Shown one piece after another: positions 34,101 to 43,599 of a DNA stretch of 64,000 nt. Position 1 is the stretch's first letter. Every line of letters starts with the position of its first letter. Position numbers and translations under genes: made by a program. Location of the stretch: NCBI GenBank assembly GCA_036925085.1, contig JAUPFP010000030.1:2823045-2887044 (forward strand), read 5' to 3'. The notes beneath the pieces are model-generated. The model searched no databases. It worked only from the letters and a program-made list of their open reading frames with translations, and was not told where the DNA came from. This DNA comes from Brachycybe producta (Eukaryota > Arthropoda > Diplopoda > Playtdesmida > Andrognathidae).

Positions 34101-35471
34101 TTTGTTATGTCAGATCCCGAGGAAAAAGGTATACGTGTGAAGGAACAAGGCAAAAGCTACCGGTAATGATAAGATAAAATAAATATTGAGAGAAAATGTT
34201 ATTGAAACATGTTGTAATGAATGATCAAATTGCGAGAGAACGGTTCAGAAAAGACTTCAATTGCAACGAAGGCTGATTAGTAATCTCTCTTTCAGGTGCA
34301 AGCATGCGTGCGCGTATGAAGTAAGGACGACGACGAAACTTATCTGTGGTTATTATGATTAGTCCGCATGACAGATTAATCTGGTTGATTAAAAAAAAAA
34401 AAGCCTATTCACTTCCGACCAACCGAAAAAACGACGAGTACAGACGCCAAAATATAACCAATTAAGAATTAATGATGACCAACAAATGGTTGAATAAAAC
34501 ATTAATCGGCTTCAATGCGTTACAAAACAAACAAACCACTGAAAACCACAACTCAAACTGGTTCGTTTCAACATTTTAACTTCGAAATAATGGAGTTCGA
34601 GAAAAAAATTTACGAAGGAATTATTTTTATAAGTTGTTTTTACAAAAAGTTCATTTTGAAACTGTTTCGTTTTTCTAGAAACTAGAAAGGCAGCTCTGAA
34701 TTACTTCATAAGTATTTTTCATGTTGATATCTTTCAAAATAAACTCTTTATAAAAACAAAAATCTAAAAATTAAAGTATGGATCGTAAAACTCAGATAAA
34801 AAGTTAATTTTGAAAGATATCAACATGAAGATACTCTCTTAAGTGGCTGAGCTACCCTTCTAGTTTCTAGAACACATTCAAGTTTCTCTTCATTTTGTAT
34901 CTGAAAAACAGAATAAATCAAAAGAGTTCAAAAGGCGTTTAAACTTTAAAAAGACCTTAATTACATTTTTTAAATTAATTACAATTAACATAAACATTAC
35001 CTGTTTGGGAACCGCTTGCATTGAAACATGATGGTGGTTGTTCTCGGCACTTCCTTGCTGCGACGGCCGTTGTAGAATAGCCTGCAAAGCGGAAGGTATC
35101 GGAGGTTGCGGTCTTCCACCTCCTCCTCCTCCACTACCGACACGAGTGACATCCCAAGATCCAACTGTGACGACAGCCGCAACTTGAGAAGAAGGTGGAG
35201 GAACAGGAGGCGGAGGAAGAGCTCTGTTTCTAGGAGCATTCTTCATTCCCTCTAAGATCCTTATAAGAAGAATGTTGCTCGGAAGTTCTTCCACTTTGGT
35301 TTCGACGAGAACGCGACATTCGGGACATCGTAGTTCTTTCCGCGAACTAATGATCTCTTCGAGGCACCGTTTGCAAAAAGTGTGCTGACAGGGCAACACT
35401 TTACTAGTGCTGTCTAACTGATCCAGACAAACGGAACACTCGAGGAGATCGGTCAAAACGCACTCGTCCAT
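16193..35471 (-). CDS. SH3RF1: E3 ubiquitin ligase SH3RF1 / POSH (RING plus four SH3 domains)
   Basis: POSH is a RING E3 ligase and scaffold that binds Rac and assembles the MLK-MKK-JNK cascade; it also acts at the trans-Golgi. Exons in transcript order: 35471-35001, 26589-26531, 21643-21430, 21353-21258, 21159-21119, 21034-20949, 20078-19681, 18998-18874, 18698-18531, 18395-18045, 17274-16950, 16855-16668, 16601-16437, 16361-16193, 2856 nt or 951 aa. RING ligands are C12, C15, C28, H30, C33, C36, C49 and C52. SH3-1 lies at about 164-219, SH3-2 at 226-283, SH3-3 at 498-552 ([20 protein letters not shown]), and SH3-4 at 897-951, ending FVETF. Linkers are Ser/Thr/Gln-rich, with a REKRHSL block as in vertebrate POSH. 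I chose the Met opening [12 protein letters not shown] because it aligns with vertebrate starts; an upstream in-frame Met adds three residues. The exon 6 donor is weak (GTCTCA) and an alternative upstream donor in the same phase exists. One intron is GC-AG. Introns 1 and 2 span 8.4 and 4.9 kb and are full of mobile elements. Confidence 0.93.
16602..16667 (-). other. GC-AG intron of SH3RF1
   Basis: The donor reads AG|GCAAGT, the consensus of GC-AG introns, and the acceptor is TTATTAG|G. The only nearby GT (AGGCAA|GTGAAT) would shift the frame, whereas the GC donor keeps phase 2 and joins CAC GTT AG to G TCT GAG. The intron is 66 bp. Confidence 0.75.
17575..17900. mobile_element. Family A palindromic element in an SH3RF1 intron
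   Basis: Outer parts GCGCAAAATGAAGAGAAACT and TTTCTCTTCATTTTGCACTT pair as arms, inside which are AGTAGATCAATCACTTAAGG and TATCAACATGAAAATA. The right end runs out with TTTACACTTTAAAACCACCT. It sits in the 17275-18044 intron. Confidence 0.75.
19002..19680. other. SH3RF1 intron, mostly unique sequence
   Basis: Contains a locally G-rich repeated motif, GGGCTTCGTGGGCCTGATGG-like, at 19378-19490 with imperfect copies of GTGGGC. Otherwise AT-rich. No element could be delimited. Confidence 0.35.
20079..20948. other. SH3RF1 intron with an inverted AAGCCAGAATTGATTGT pair
   Basis: TACAATCAATTCTGGCTTG-like sequence near 20562-20582 is mirrored by AAGCCAGAATTGATTGTTTA near 20894-20914, suggesting the inverted ends of an approximately 350-bp element. 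Nothing coding is supported between them. Confidence 0.4.
21765..22075. mobile_element. Family A palindromic element in SH3RF1 intron 2
   Basis: Left arm ACTAGAACGGTCGCTAAATC then GGTATCTTTCAAAATAAAAC. Right arm TTTGAAAGATATCAACATGA, then TATCCTTCTAGTTTTCTAAA, then TCATTTTGTACCTGAAAGAA and TATTTACACTGTATAACCAC. Confidence 0.75.
22076..22620. mobile_element. Family A element split by a nested TA-flanked foldback
   Basis: Left remnant TATCTTTCAAAATAAACTTT (22080) and right remnant TTTATTTTAAAAGATATCAA (22481) are the two arms of one family A copy. Between them lies the foldback at 22149-22457. The right end is ACTTTAAAACAACCTTTACG. Confidence 0.7.
22149..22457. mobile_element. TA-flanked foldback element (CGGAGCCCTGTAAAGGA ends)
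   Basis: The element runs from CGGAGCCCTGTAAAGGATA to its inverse ending CCTTTACAGGGCTCCG and is flanked by TA on both sides, as expected for Tc1/mariner-type insertion. Inside each arm are repeated units of the type TCTCGAAATTTCGACTTTTA, and around the centre a long inverted repeat, GCCATGTTGTGCACACCATA...TATGGTGCGTACAACATGGC. A second copy is at 50929-51329. Confidence 0.8.
23313..23509. mobile_element. Family D palindromic element (CRE/GC-box carrying)
   Basis: Starts ACAGGCAATTAGAAAACGG and ends CGTTTTCTAATTGCCTGT. Arms pair through GTTGGCTCCG and CTTCTAATTGGTTGG; the loop has TCTGACGTCACATG. The right arm is shortened. Confidence 0.85.
23530..23800. repeat. Two direct copies of an AATTGGGCCTAACTTTTGAG unit
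   Basis: AATTGGGCCTAACTTTTGAG occurs at about 23536 and 23725, each followed by AAATGA and TGTCTTGCAGACTTCA with similar spacing: a local approximately 190-bp duplication. It is in SH3RF1 intron 2. Origin unknown. Confidence 0.6.
24347..24738. mobile_element. MITE with AAGCCTGGAACACACACGCG inverted ends
   Basis: AAGCCTGGAACACACACGCG with GGAATTCCG on the left is repeated in reverse at 24711-24738. The 392-bp body also carries an internal GAACGGAAT/TTCCGTTC theme. No coding capacity. Confidence 0.85.
24830..25560. mobile_element. Two family A elements in SH3RF1 intron 2
   Basis: A degenerate copy at about 24830-25000 has AAACTAGAAGAGTCGATTTT and a right arm reduced to TGTCATAAAAGATTTTAATG. 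A better copy at 25300-25560 has AACTAGAATGTTAGCTGAAT on the left and AAGATATCAATATGAAAATA with GAGCTACCCTTCTAGTTTCC on the right. Confidence 0.65.
25905..26120 (+). repeat. Dispersed repeat shared with 40330-40470
   Basis: The segment with TTGCAATTGTTACTGGGTTT, CACATGCTGCAATTTG, CTTCTGCCACAGGC and GGATGCTTGCAGAGTAATTT is closely similar to CHIC2 intron 4, in the same plus-strand orientation. No terminal repeats are visible, so a decayed retroposon is as likely as a DNA element. Confidence 0.55.
26735..27166. mobile_element. MITE with GCCGCAGTCACACTAGGCTG inverted ends and CAGCTG-rich body
   Basis: AAGCCGCAGTCACACTAGGCTGG-type left end pairs with CCAGCCTAGTGTGACTGCCGC at the right. The body is full of CAGCTG/CAGCAG/AGCAGC motifs and is more GC-rich than its surroundings, including GCAGCTGCT and AGCCAGCAGCAACAGC. 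It lies in SH3RF1 intron 1, just beyond exon 2. Confidence 0.85.
27674..27780. mobile_element. Family D element, truncated
   Basis: Begins ACAGGCAATTAGAAATCGGG and runs through GTTGGCTCCGCCCTTTTTAT and CTGACGTCACATGG, then stops; the opposite arm is missing. Confidence 0.75.
27823..27989. mobile_element. hAT-type MITE with 8-bp target duplication
   Basis: The element begins CAGCGGTCGCCAACC and ends GGTTGGCGACCGCTT, and both sides carry AGTTAGAT (27815-27822 and 27990-27997), an exact 8-bp duplication typical of hAT transposons. The 167-bp interior repeats GTGGTCCACG/GTGGTCCGTG and codes for nothing. Confidence 0.9.
28077..28230. mobile_element. Family E half element followed by a family A arm
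   Basis: AGGCAATTGTGCCCAGCATT through TGACGTCAGACCAAGTAACA to AATTAGAAATTG at 28077-28160 is one half of the palindrome found inside family F. It abuts a family A arm (AAACTAGAAGTGTAGCTC, TTTTCATGTTGATATTTTTC) at 28163-28230. Confidence 0.65.
28481..28681. mobile_element. Family D element with an internal TTAGG-like tandem repeat
   Basis: ACAGGCAGTTAGAAACCTGG on the left and TTTCTAACTGCCTGT on the right frame a family D copy. Its centre has been filled by copies of about 22 bp built from GGTTAGGTTAGGTGAATGTT at 28562-28655. The units resemble the arthropod telomere word TTAGG but are interrupted and interstitial. Confidence 0.75.
28795..29070. other. Locally GC-richer unique segment
   Basis: A stretch with GGGTGGGTGGGGTGCGCGG and further unique sequence, clearly richer in G+C than its neighbours. 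No open frame, repeat or RNA gene could be recognised. It lies in the large SH3RF1 first intron. Confidence 0.3.
29222..29557. mobile_element. Family A element interrupted at its centre and cut by a family F insertion
   Basis: Left arm AAACTAGAAGAGTAGCTTAA at 29292 and right arm TTTATTTTCGAAGATATTAT at 29530. Between them is a fragment of the 167-bp satellite (CCTAGGCAATCTGCAGATTG). The right arm ends abruptly at the CTAG of the family F copy. Confidence 0.65.
29558..29953 (-). mobile_element. Family F element, reverse orientation
   Basis: Starts CTAGTGGGGTAACCCGACAT and ends (AC)n then AGACCTGGCTTAATATA. It contains the family E palindrome and the block GGTATGCGCATGCGCACCG, and matches 33535-34059 and 48217-49067 in reverse complement. 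It lies in a family A arm in SH3RF1 intron 1. Confidence 0.75.
29947..30050. mobile_element. Short inverted-repeat element with TATACACTGTGAAC ends
   Basis: ATATATACACTGTGAACGGG at the left pairs with CTGTTCACAGTGTATATA at the right, with complementary AAAAAACGAAA and TTCGTTTTTT inside. It directly abuts, or slightly overlaps, the end of the family F copy. Confidence 0.65.
30642..31165. mobile_element. MITE with GCTTCACACG ends carrying a nested family D element
   Basis: GGTCCGCTTCACACGGAACA with TGTGTCACCAC on the left is mirrored by GGCGACACAACGTGTTTCAT...GTGAAGCGGCT on the right. A family D copy is inserted at 30766-30974 (ACAGTCAATTAG to CTAATTGCATGT). Confidence 0.75.
31192..31384. mobile_element. 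MITE with GGTTCACACGAGCGACTTTT inverted ends
   Basis: Left GGTTCACACGAGCGACTTTT plus GGTCGAGTTCAACTG pairs with right CAGTCCAACTCGACCAC and AAAGTGGCTCGTGTGAAAAG. It is 193 bp with no coding capacity, and its ends are close to those of the element in TRAPPC2 intron 1. Confidence 0.8.
31385..32388. other. SH3RF1 intron 1, nothing recognised
   Basis: About 1 kb without a recognisable gene or delimited repeat. It includes a moderately GC-rich part near 31545-31800 (GATGGCGCCACTAGCCCTCT) and simple AT-rich DNA. Confidence 0.35.
32389..32932. mobile_element. MITE with TTA target duplication and a nested family D element
   Basis: Left end GGCCGGTCCTACACGTAACG and right end CGTTACGTCTAGGGCCGACC are inverted repeats, continuing through TTTAACTGCGCA. 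TTA flanks both sides (32386-32388, 32933-32935), as in PIF/Harbinger-type elements. A family D copy sits at 32590-32795. Confidence 0.85.
33340..33531. mobile_element. Family B element truncated by family F
   Basis: TTCGCTTTTGTCTCCTCGGA, CATAGACGTTTTTTTTTAAT and TTTTCAAAACTAGAATGGTG match the family B copy at 11045 in order. The second arm is replaced by the start of the family F copy. Confidence 0.6.
33535..34059 (+). mobile_element. Family F element, lacking its (TG)n end
   Basis: Runs from TAACGCTGCACAAA to the terminal hairpin CCCGTCAT-TT-ATGACGGG (34030-34047), then TTACCCCA and CTAG. It shares long blocks with 48530-49067, including TTCTCAAGGTCAACTATATG, ATGCGCATGCGCACACCAG and the family E palindrome at 33881-34020. 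The minus-strand open frame in it is conserved between copies only as repeat sequence. Confidence 0.75.
34665..34970. mobile_element. Family A palindromic element in SH3RF1 intron 1
   Basis: AAACTAGAAAGGCAGCTCTG and TGATATCTTTCAAAATAAAC on the left, TTTGAAAGATATCAACATGA and AGCTACCCTTCTAGTTTCTA on the right, then TTCTCTTCATTTTGTATCTG. It ends about 30 bp from exon 1. Confidence 0.8.
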
Positions 35472-35960
35472 CTTTATCATTTGTTATTCTTTTTTTTTTT
35501 TTTTTGTTAACTTATCTTTTAAACACTTTGATTATTAAAAAGCTTATATTTAATCCTTATTAACACGTTAAAAATCACTCACATTAAAAACACACAGTGC
35601 CTGAAACACATCCATCCATCTTTGAATGACGATGAAATTCCAAATTGGCCGTTGTGTAAAGAACGGAAACCTTTAAAATGACAAACACGAAATTAGATTT
35701 CAGAGACTTTTCTGAGACAAAAAGTAAACTTCATCATTAAGAAGTCTAAAAGCCGATCCACATCAAAGCTGACAAAACAAAAACAAAACAGAAACTCAAG
35801 TTGATTCAAGACAAATTGATAAATTATGATATTTTTTCTTCACATTTCTACAATTTTTATGTTTTGTGTTTTTGTTTTTTGTCTGCAATTTCACAAACTA
35901 TTCCAAGTATCGGCTCTAGTCGGTAACCATCAAAAAAAGTTTATGTTTCGTCTCTCGGTA
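35472..35960. other. SH3RF1 upstream region, nothing delimited
   Basis: Should contain SH3RF1 5'UTR. A T-rich run lies immediately upstream of the start codon on the plus strand. No exon or element could be placed with support. Confidence 0.35.
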
Positions 35961-36600
35961 CTACGTAACGGGTCAGACTAAAACACGGAAACTTATGGAA
36001 ACGGACATAAACGCGCGGAAAAATCAATATTAGGCTACTATACGCGTTACAAGACACAGAAAATACATGCAGACACATGGGAAAGCACGGAAAACACTTA
36101 TAAATACACGGAAAAGCGCTGCAAACACTTACAAACGCACGGAAACGCGCAAAACACTCTTACAAACACACGGAAAAGTTCAGAAAAAGCTTACAAACAC
36201 ATGGAAACGCGCGGAACAAACAAACACATAGAAAACACAAACACTTTCCCGTGTGTTTATAAGTGTTTTCCGCGCTTTTCCGTGTGTTTGTGATTTCCGC
36301 ACTTTTCCGTGTGTTTATAAGTGTTTTCCGCGCTTTTCCGTGTGTTTGTGATTTCCGCACTTTTCCGTGTGTTTGTAAGTGATTTCCGCACTTTTCCGTG
36401 TGTTTGTAAGTGATTTCCGTGCATTTCCGTGTGTTTGTAAGTGATTTCCGTACATTTCCGTGTGTACTTTGAAGTGTTTTCCGCGCTTTTCCGTGTGTCT
36501 ACACGTATTTTCCATGCCTTGTAACGCTTATAGTAGCCTAATATTCATTTTCCCGCGCGTTTCCGTCAGTTTCCGTGTTTTAGTCAGACCCCCTACGCAA
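35961..36600. mobile_element. Large foldback built of CACGGAAA tandem units
   Basis: The outer ends pair as TACGTAACGGGTCAGACTAA and TTAGTCAGACCCCCTACGCA, with TATTAGGCTACTATACGCGT inside. Each arm is an imperfect tandem array of about 30-bp units of the form TTTTCCGTGTGTTTGTAAGT (right arm, 36243-36500) or its complement (left arm). The whole could fold into one long hairpin centred near 36245. Confidence 0.8.
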
Positions 36601-37005
36601 CATTCCTTCAAGTTTGTGCAGTGTGGACAGTTGTGTTATTAAAACAACACCTGAACAGCCGCGTGTAATTTACGTAAAACACAGCTATATAAACAAAAAC
36701 AAAACCCCAAAATTTGTTTGTGTTGTATCACAAATTTGTTGTGGTTTTGTCTTCAAGAGTATACTGCTGACTGTTGTTTCAGTTCAGTTTTTTTAAACTG
36801 TTTTTTCGGGCGTTTTTGTTTTGTTTTTGTCTCTCGAACTCATGTTGCACTTTTGTCAGCTTGATGTGAATCGGTCTTGTGTCGCGTTTATAGTTTGCGG
36901 TTAAATTATTATTACGTCCTCTGATATCACGTGCAAAATTGAATACAAAATTATTGTACGAATGTTATAATTAAAAACCAAATACAAACGTGGCATTCAT
37001 TAGTA

Positions 37006-37213
37006 ACAGGCAGTTAGAAATCGGTAAGAACTTCAGTTGGCTCCGCCCATGTTATGAAGACCGGCAACTTCTAATTGGTTTGTTGTGTGGTTCGACATTG
37101 AAAAGGGTGGAGCATATCTGACGTTAGACTACATAACCAACCAATTAGAAGTTGCCGGTCTTCATAACATGGGCGGAGCCAACTGAAGTTTTCCCCGATT
37201 TCTAAATGCCTGT
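37006..37213. mobile_element. Family D palindromic element
   Basis: ACAGGCAGTTAGAAATCGGT at the left and CGATTTCTAAATGCCTGT at the right; arms CAACTTCTAATTGGTTTG and ACCAACCAATTAGAAGTTGC. The loop is in the opposite orientation to the 23-32 kb copies and its CRE reads TGACGTTAGA. Confidence 0.85.
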
Positions 37214-37235
37214 TTCATAGTACGGCTTATCCAGA

Positions 37236-37845
37236 AGTGAGTTTAGTCTAATTTAGAAAAAAACTCAACGTTTGTAAGAAACTAGAAGGGTTTAAGGTGT
37301 GGCTGGATAGTTTCAAACATAAGACTGTTATGGTTCAACCTCCTCCTCCTCCTCCTCTTTCCGCAACGCTGAGAAATATTTTTTCATGAAAAACATTACA
37401 AAAATTCCAGTGTTTTAGAAACTAGAATAATTAATAATAATGAATAAAGTATTTTTACGATAATACCTTTAAAAATAAACTTTTATGACAGTTTTAAAAA
37501 TACAAAAATAATAATTTTCAAACTGTAAAATATAAAACTTACAATAAAATGTTTATTGAAAAAACCATTCCACATAATCTTCTACCATTCTAGTTTTTTA
37601 TAAACAAATTTTAATTTTAACGTAAAAAAAGTCAGTTTCTGAAAATCGTTTGCTTGAAGACGTCGTTTACTGCAATTAAAAAAAAAACCTCTCCAGCATA
37701 GATAGTGAAGAATGAATCATTGGCGAACTGATTTTCACACGTTATCTTTCAAAATGAACGATTTATGGGTTAGACACAGTTGTAAAAAAACGTTTATTTT
37801 GAAAGATAACATATGAAAAATCAGTTCGTCAACGATTCATTCTCA
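37236..37845. mobile_element. Family A/B fragments and a GAATCATTGGCGAACTGATT palindrome
   Basis: A family B-like copy covers about 37410-37625 (TTTTAGAAACTAGAATAATT ... ATTCTAGTTTTTTATAAAC). A separate near-perfect palindrome at 37720-37845 pairs GAATCATTGGCGAACTGATT with AATCAGTTCGTCAACGATTC, with CTTTCAAAATGAACG/TTATTTTGAAAGATAAC inside. Confidence 0.6.
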
Positions 37846-38399
37846 CTTTAAAATTGAAATTTCACCGTAATCAAAAGAAGAGTAGAAAATACAGCGATAC
37901 TTTGAACGTATTTCATGTTGGATTCGATCCAAACATTAGTTTTAGCCGTGACAGAATGTGGCGGAAAATTCACCCCTTAACACCAACTACAAACACAGAT
38001 AATATTTCGGTTATATTTCCAAATAGAGAGAGAGAGAGAGAGAGATCATTCATATTTTTCATACGATAAACACAATGAAATGTATATGAATAGATTTGAG
38101 AACAATAATAACACCTAGACCTGGGTGTGGTTGGTCACAAAACCATTGAGAGCGAGAGTGAACATGCGTGTCAGTGACCCACCACCACCACCAAGCATGT
38201 CAGGATATAACCACATCATTTGATTCCATTGTTTTCTCCGTATTTAGGCCTACTATTATACTCTCTCTCTCTTTCATTGTGTCAAAAACATTTTCTGTCC
38301 GCCACCCCTTTTTTTTTCTGTTTTAAATAGAATTTCATTCTTACTCTTTATATAGATAATTATACATACATTTGACAATGAACTTGACTTGGCACATTG

Positions 38400-38880
38400 A
38401 CTGTTTTGCTGCATAATCGTCACATATTTCGAAGGTAGTTTGACCGGAAAAAGGAACCAAAAAAAAAAAAACTGCTTCTCCTGCTGGTTGAGAGGTTGGA
38501 GGACGAGGCTACAAATGGCTCCTTTCCAACCGTAATAAGAAGAAAGACAGATCCAACAGAAAAAGGCTCTTCGAAGCCGCCGAACTCAGAATTGGTCGTT
38601 TTCAACCGCACAAATCACTCTCATTTTCAAAACTAAAACATAGAAAACAAAATCCGATCTATTTACACACATTTCAACGATCACATAAATATATCCGCAT
38701 AAATATCATTCTAAAAACTCACGAAAATAATAAAAAAAACCTGAACACGATTACCATTTCTGACGCCTACGTTTATACAATTTCACGCCACACACAAAAC
38801 AAGCGATGAGACATCTGGTGGAGAGCATCGGCAACAAGAAATCGACCGCGGGAAGAAGAAAAAAATAAAAGGTAATTAGT
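38400..38880. other. Moderately GC-rich segment upstream of SH3RF1 and CHIC2
   Basis: 38440-38620 and 38755-38850 are richer in G+C than the surroundings and open in more than one frame (for example a frame containing KPPNSELVVFN), but I recognise no protein. They may be non-coding 5' exons of SH3RF1, whose first coding exon lies 3 kb away, or unrelated. Inference only. Confidence 0.25.
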
Positions 38881-39011
38881 TTTTCGGCTTCATTAATTCA
38901 TCAACTTATTAATCAGTGACGTCAAGGCAGTAGAAATATAAAGACGTGACGTCACACCGCTAGACAATCCAATTTGTAAAGGAATGCACCAGTTATTCAG
39001 CAATATGTCTT

Positions 39012-39385
39012 CACGTTTCATCGTTGAACAAATCGATGCACTACAAAATGTGTGACGGTTGTTTTTAAACATTACTAGCCTCTAACCATTCCTTTCTCAT
39101 TAATAGATAGATTGCTTCGCGTACAATAGTGCGCGGAGTGACTTAGATTTGGAAATAAAATGCCTGGTTAGAGGCGTTAGAAATGACGAATTGAATATTG
39201 ACGTCATGTCTCACCGTTGAATAAATCGATGAATAACAAAATGTTTAGATTATATAACTATTTTTTTTTAAACATTAATAGCCTCTAACCGTTCCTCTTT
39301 AATATATAGACCAATTGATTTGCATTCAAAAGTGCCCGGATTGACTTTGTGAATTGGAAAAATGCCCTTTTAGAGGCGACACAAA
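39012..39385. repeat. Two tandem copies of a GCCTCTAACC inverted-repeat unit
   Basis: The copies at about 39012-39185 and 39213-39385 share TTGAAYAAATCGATG, a T-rich run and TTTAAACATTA, then GCCTCTAACC...GGTTAGAGGC (39078-39174) and GCCTCTAACC...TTAGAGGC (39281-39376). TGACGTCA occurs near 38946. The GCCTCTAACC word also marks the elements at 47024 and 50620. Confidence 0.6.
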
Positions 39386-39456
39386 CAGAAACGCCCCATT
39401 TTCAAGCAAAACTTTATTAGGCCGTAAACAAAAGCGCTGCTATAAAATAAATAACA

Positions 39457-39540
39457 TATCGATACAACATTGTTATTACGCTAACTATCGACATGTTAGA
39501 AATCGATTTACAATAAATTGACTGGTCTTTTTTTTCGAAG

Positions 39541-39548
<8 letters not shown>
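39457..39548 (+). promoter_or_regulatory. CHIC2 promoter with TATCGATA and a YY1-type start site motif
   Basis: TATCGATA at 39457-39464 and AAGATGGCGGA at 39538-39548, the latter overlapping the start codon, match DREF and YY1/Pho-type promoter motifs. A YY1-like site that includes the initiation codon is a known arrangement in animal genes. Use in this organism is inference. Confidence 0.4.
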
Positions 39549-40973
<1,425 letters not shown>

Positions 40974-41852
40974 ATCCGTCATCTCTGAAACCACACGAGA
41001 GAGAGAGAGAGAGAGAGACGATAGGACTCTTGAGAGAAACAGCGTTTCAATCTTAGCCATTAAGTGTCTTTTCTGTCGGCACATACACACGAAAACACAT
41101 TAAAATCATTATGAGCCATTGGCGTCACCTTCATCAGTTAGGATTTACGTCACTCAATCACCCATTTTGCTGCATCCGTATTGAACTCTACCCTTCGAAC
41201 AAGAACGAATCCTCGACTGATTCTACCAAAAAAAAACCAAGGATTGTATTCGTTTGAAAAGAGGTGCCTCGGATATATCTACAGAGACATAACAGAAAAT
41301 TAAAACTATTTCCATACTGTGTTTGTTCACCTTACGTTCATTTCGATTATATATAATGAAGAAGAAAGACGAAGAAGAAGAAGAACGGAAATTCGACGTT
41401 TTCCGAACGAGATTTTCATTTGTAAAGAAGAAATTAAAATTAAAAATGCAAAGATTCGATTAAATTAGTTTTGTTGTTGTTGTAAAGTTTTTTGTATAAT
41501 TAATATTAATTATATATGCAAAAAAAAGGAATTTATTTCTGCCTGTCATTTGTGATATTTAAAACTTAAAAAAAAGAAAGAAAGAAAACTAAAAATACTT
41601 TTAAGAAAATATAGACAGAGAAGTTTGTGTAATTAGAAATTGTTTTTAATTGATTATTATTAATTTGTAATTTTCATTTTATTGTTTCTCAGATATTTGT
41701 TTTTGTTGATTTTTATTTATTCGTGTATTTACTTGTAATTTCAAAATGTAATTAGGAACTTTTACTCAGTATGATGCTTTTGTTTGAAACACACAGACCG
41801 AGAAATATAGAGAAAATCTTGCAGTTATCGAACACTTGTACATTATTTTAAT

Positions 41853-41858
41853 AATAAA
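41853..41858 (+). terminator. Candidate CHIC2 polyadenylation signal
   Basis: AATAAA followed by an A-run, about 0.9 kb after the stop codon; the intervening AT-rich DNA looks like 3'UTR. Other AATAAA words exist. Confidence 0.35.
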
Positions 41859-43590
41859 AAAAAAAACACTTGTTCATATTGTAGTTTTGACAAAACATTT
41901 GCGAGGAGTTTTTTCTTCTTCTCTTAGAAATTCATACTAATTACTGATTTAGGTTATTCCACATCACACATCCATCGCAAGAACTTGTTTATCGGAAAGA
42001 TAAAAAATAACGTTGTTATTCAATTTCAACAGGCAATCATCTCACACGTTAGATCTCTTTCTAGCTTTAGCTAGCCTTAAGTGAACAATTCCGGCTTGAC
42101 AATCCTGAATTCTCTTTCAATATTGCCATAGACGTTCAGTGGGTTTTCTGACAGTTTTTTTTGTGTGAAATTGTATGTGGTTAGATATTATTTTTTAAAA
42201 TATTTTTAATTGATTGCTCATTTTCTAATCATCACAGAACATAATAAAGCTTGTCATTCCACACACACAATCAAGTTTCCTTCACTTCAATCCAAAGATT
42301 GAAGTGGATTTCTAGCTAAGAAGATCGTTTGAGCCAAAACCAAACGAGAAATAAAACTTGGATTCCAAATACATGTTTAACATTGCTTATTGAAAGGCGC
42401 TGAACGAAATGCGATTATTTCTCGAAATTGCAAGACGCCATTTTATTTATAAATTATATAAATAAAATTGGTGTCTTGCAATTTCTGCAAGCTCACATGC
42501 TTAAATTATTATCAAATTGATGTTTAAACATTTTCAATTGGCATGTGGCTTCCATTGAACACACAAATCACAATCAATTTTTGGATTGACAATCCAAAAT
42601 TGACCGTCTACATATCCAGTAATCCCATTGAGCTGTTAGACAATTGAACTCTTGATCAATCAGTTTATTTCTTGAGCAATTTAACTTTTGCGCAGTTTAG
42701 CTCTTGAGCAATTTACATCTTGACCAGTTTAGCTTTGGGGCAATTTTACTCTCCTCTCGTTTAGCTCTTGGACAATTATTATAAATCTTGACCGGTTTAG
42801 CTTTCTTCTAGTTCAATAACTTTTGAGATGTCGTTTTTGTTTTAGATATTTTTGCTTTTGAAATTAAAATTACTAATCTCACTTAAATGAAAAGCAAATT
42901 CCGTTAAAAAGAATGCAAATATTTCATCTTTAATTATCTCTTATTAAGTGCATTTTTTTATAAGAAATTAATGCGATATCGAGATCATTCACGTTTCTAC
43001 ACAGTCGAGTTCACTTCTGAAACTTTATTACATTTTCTTCTATTGTAAAAAAAAATGACATTTTTTTTTCATGAACACGAATTATATCTACTTTATGGTT
43101 AACTGAATTTGTTTACGCTTGAAATATTTTGCAAACAATTAAAAAAAATAAGATATAACACTGAAGAAGAAAAAAATGTAGGCTATTATGAACATTAAGA
43201 TTTAAAAAAAAAGGTTTGGTCATCTCTTTCCACCCGCCCCCCCCCCACACACACACACAAGTCATAAGTTAATGTGTTAAATCTGAAACACAATGGGTCA
43301 ATTTCCACAATAAAGTTCAAACCATGTCGAAATCCATTTACTCATCTGTCAAAAATCAATTGCCCTTAGGTAACCCCCTTTGAAAAAAAAGAAGCAGCTT
43401 CACTTGATGGTAAACCAATCAATAACCAACCTATCACCACCTGTGTAATGCTCCGTTTATAATCAAGAAGACAATTCACTATGAGAATCCCTTCAAATTT
43501 GTATTACAAATCTACGTCATTGTGAAATGCCGACTATAAACGTGGTATTGCTAAACTTACAGAAAATGCAATAAACTCCAATCTATTGTA
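41859..43590. other. Intergenic DNA with a 42424-42489 palindrome and a degenerate tandem repeat
   Basis: A tight palindrome pairs GAAATTGCAAGACGCCATTT with AATTGGTGTCTTGCAATTTC. At 42640-42810 a degenerate repeat of about 20 bp (AGTTTAGCTCTTGAGCAATT) recurs seven or more times. A C10 run and CA microsatellite lie at 43236-43258. No gene is seen. Confidence 0.5.
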
Positions 43591-43599
43591 AAATGTCAA

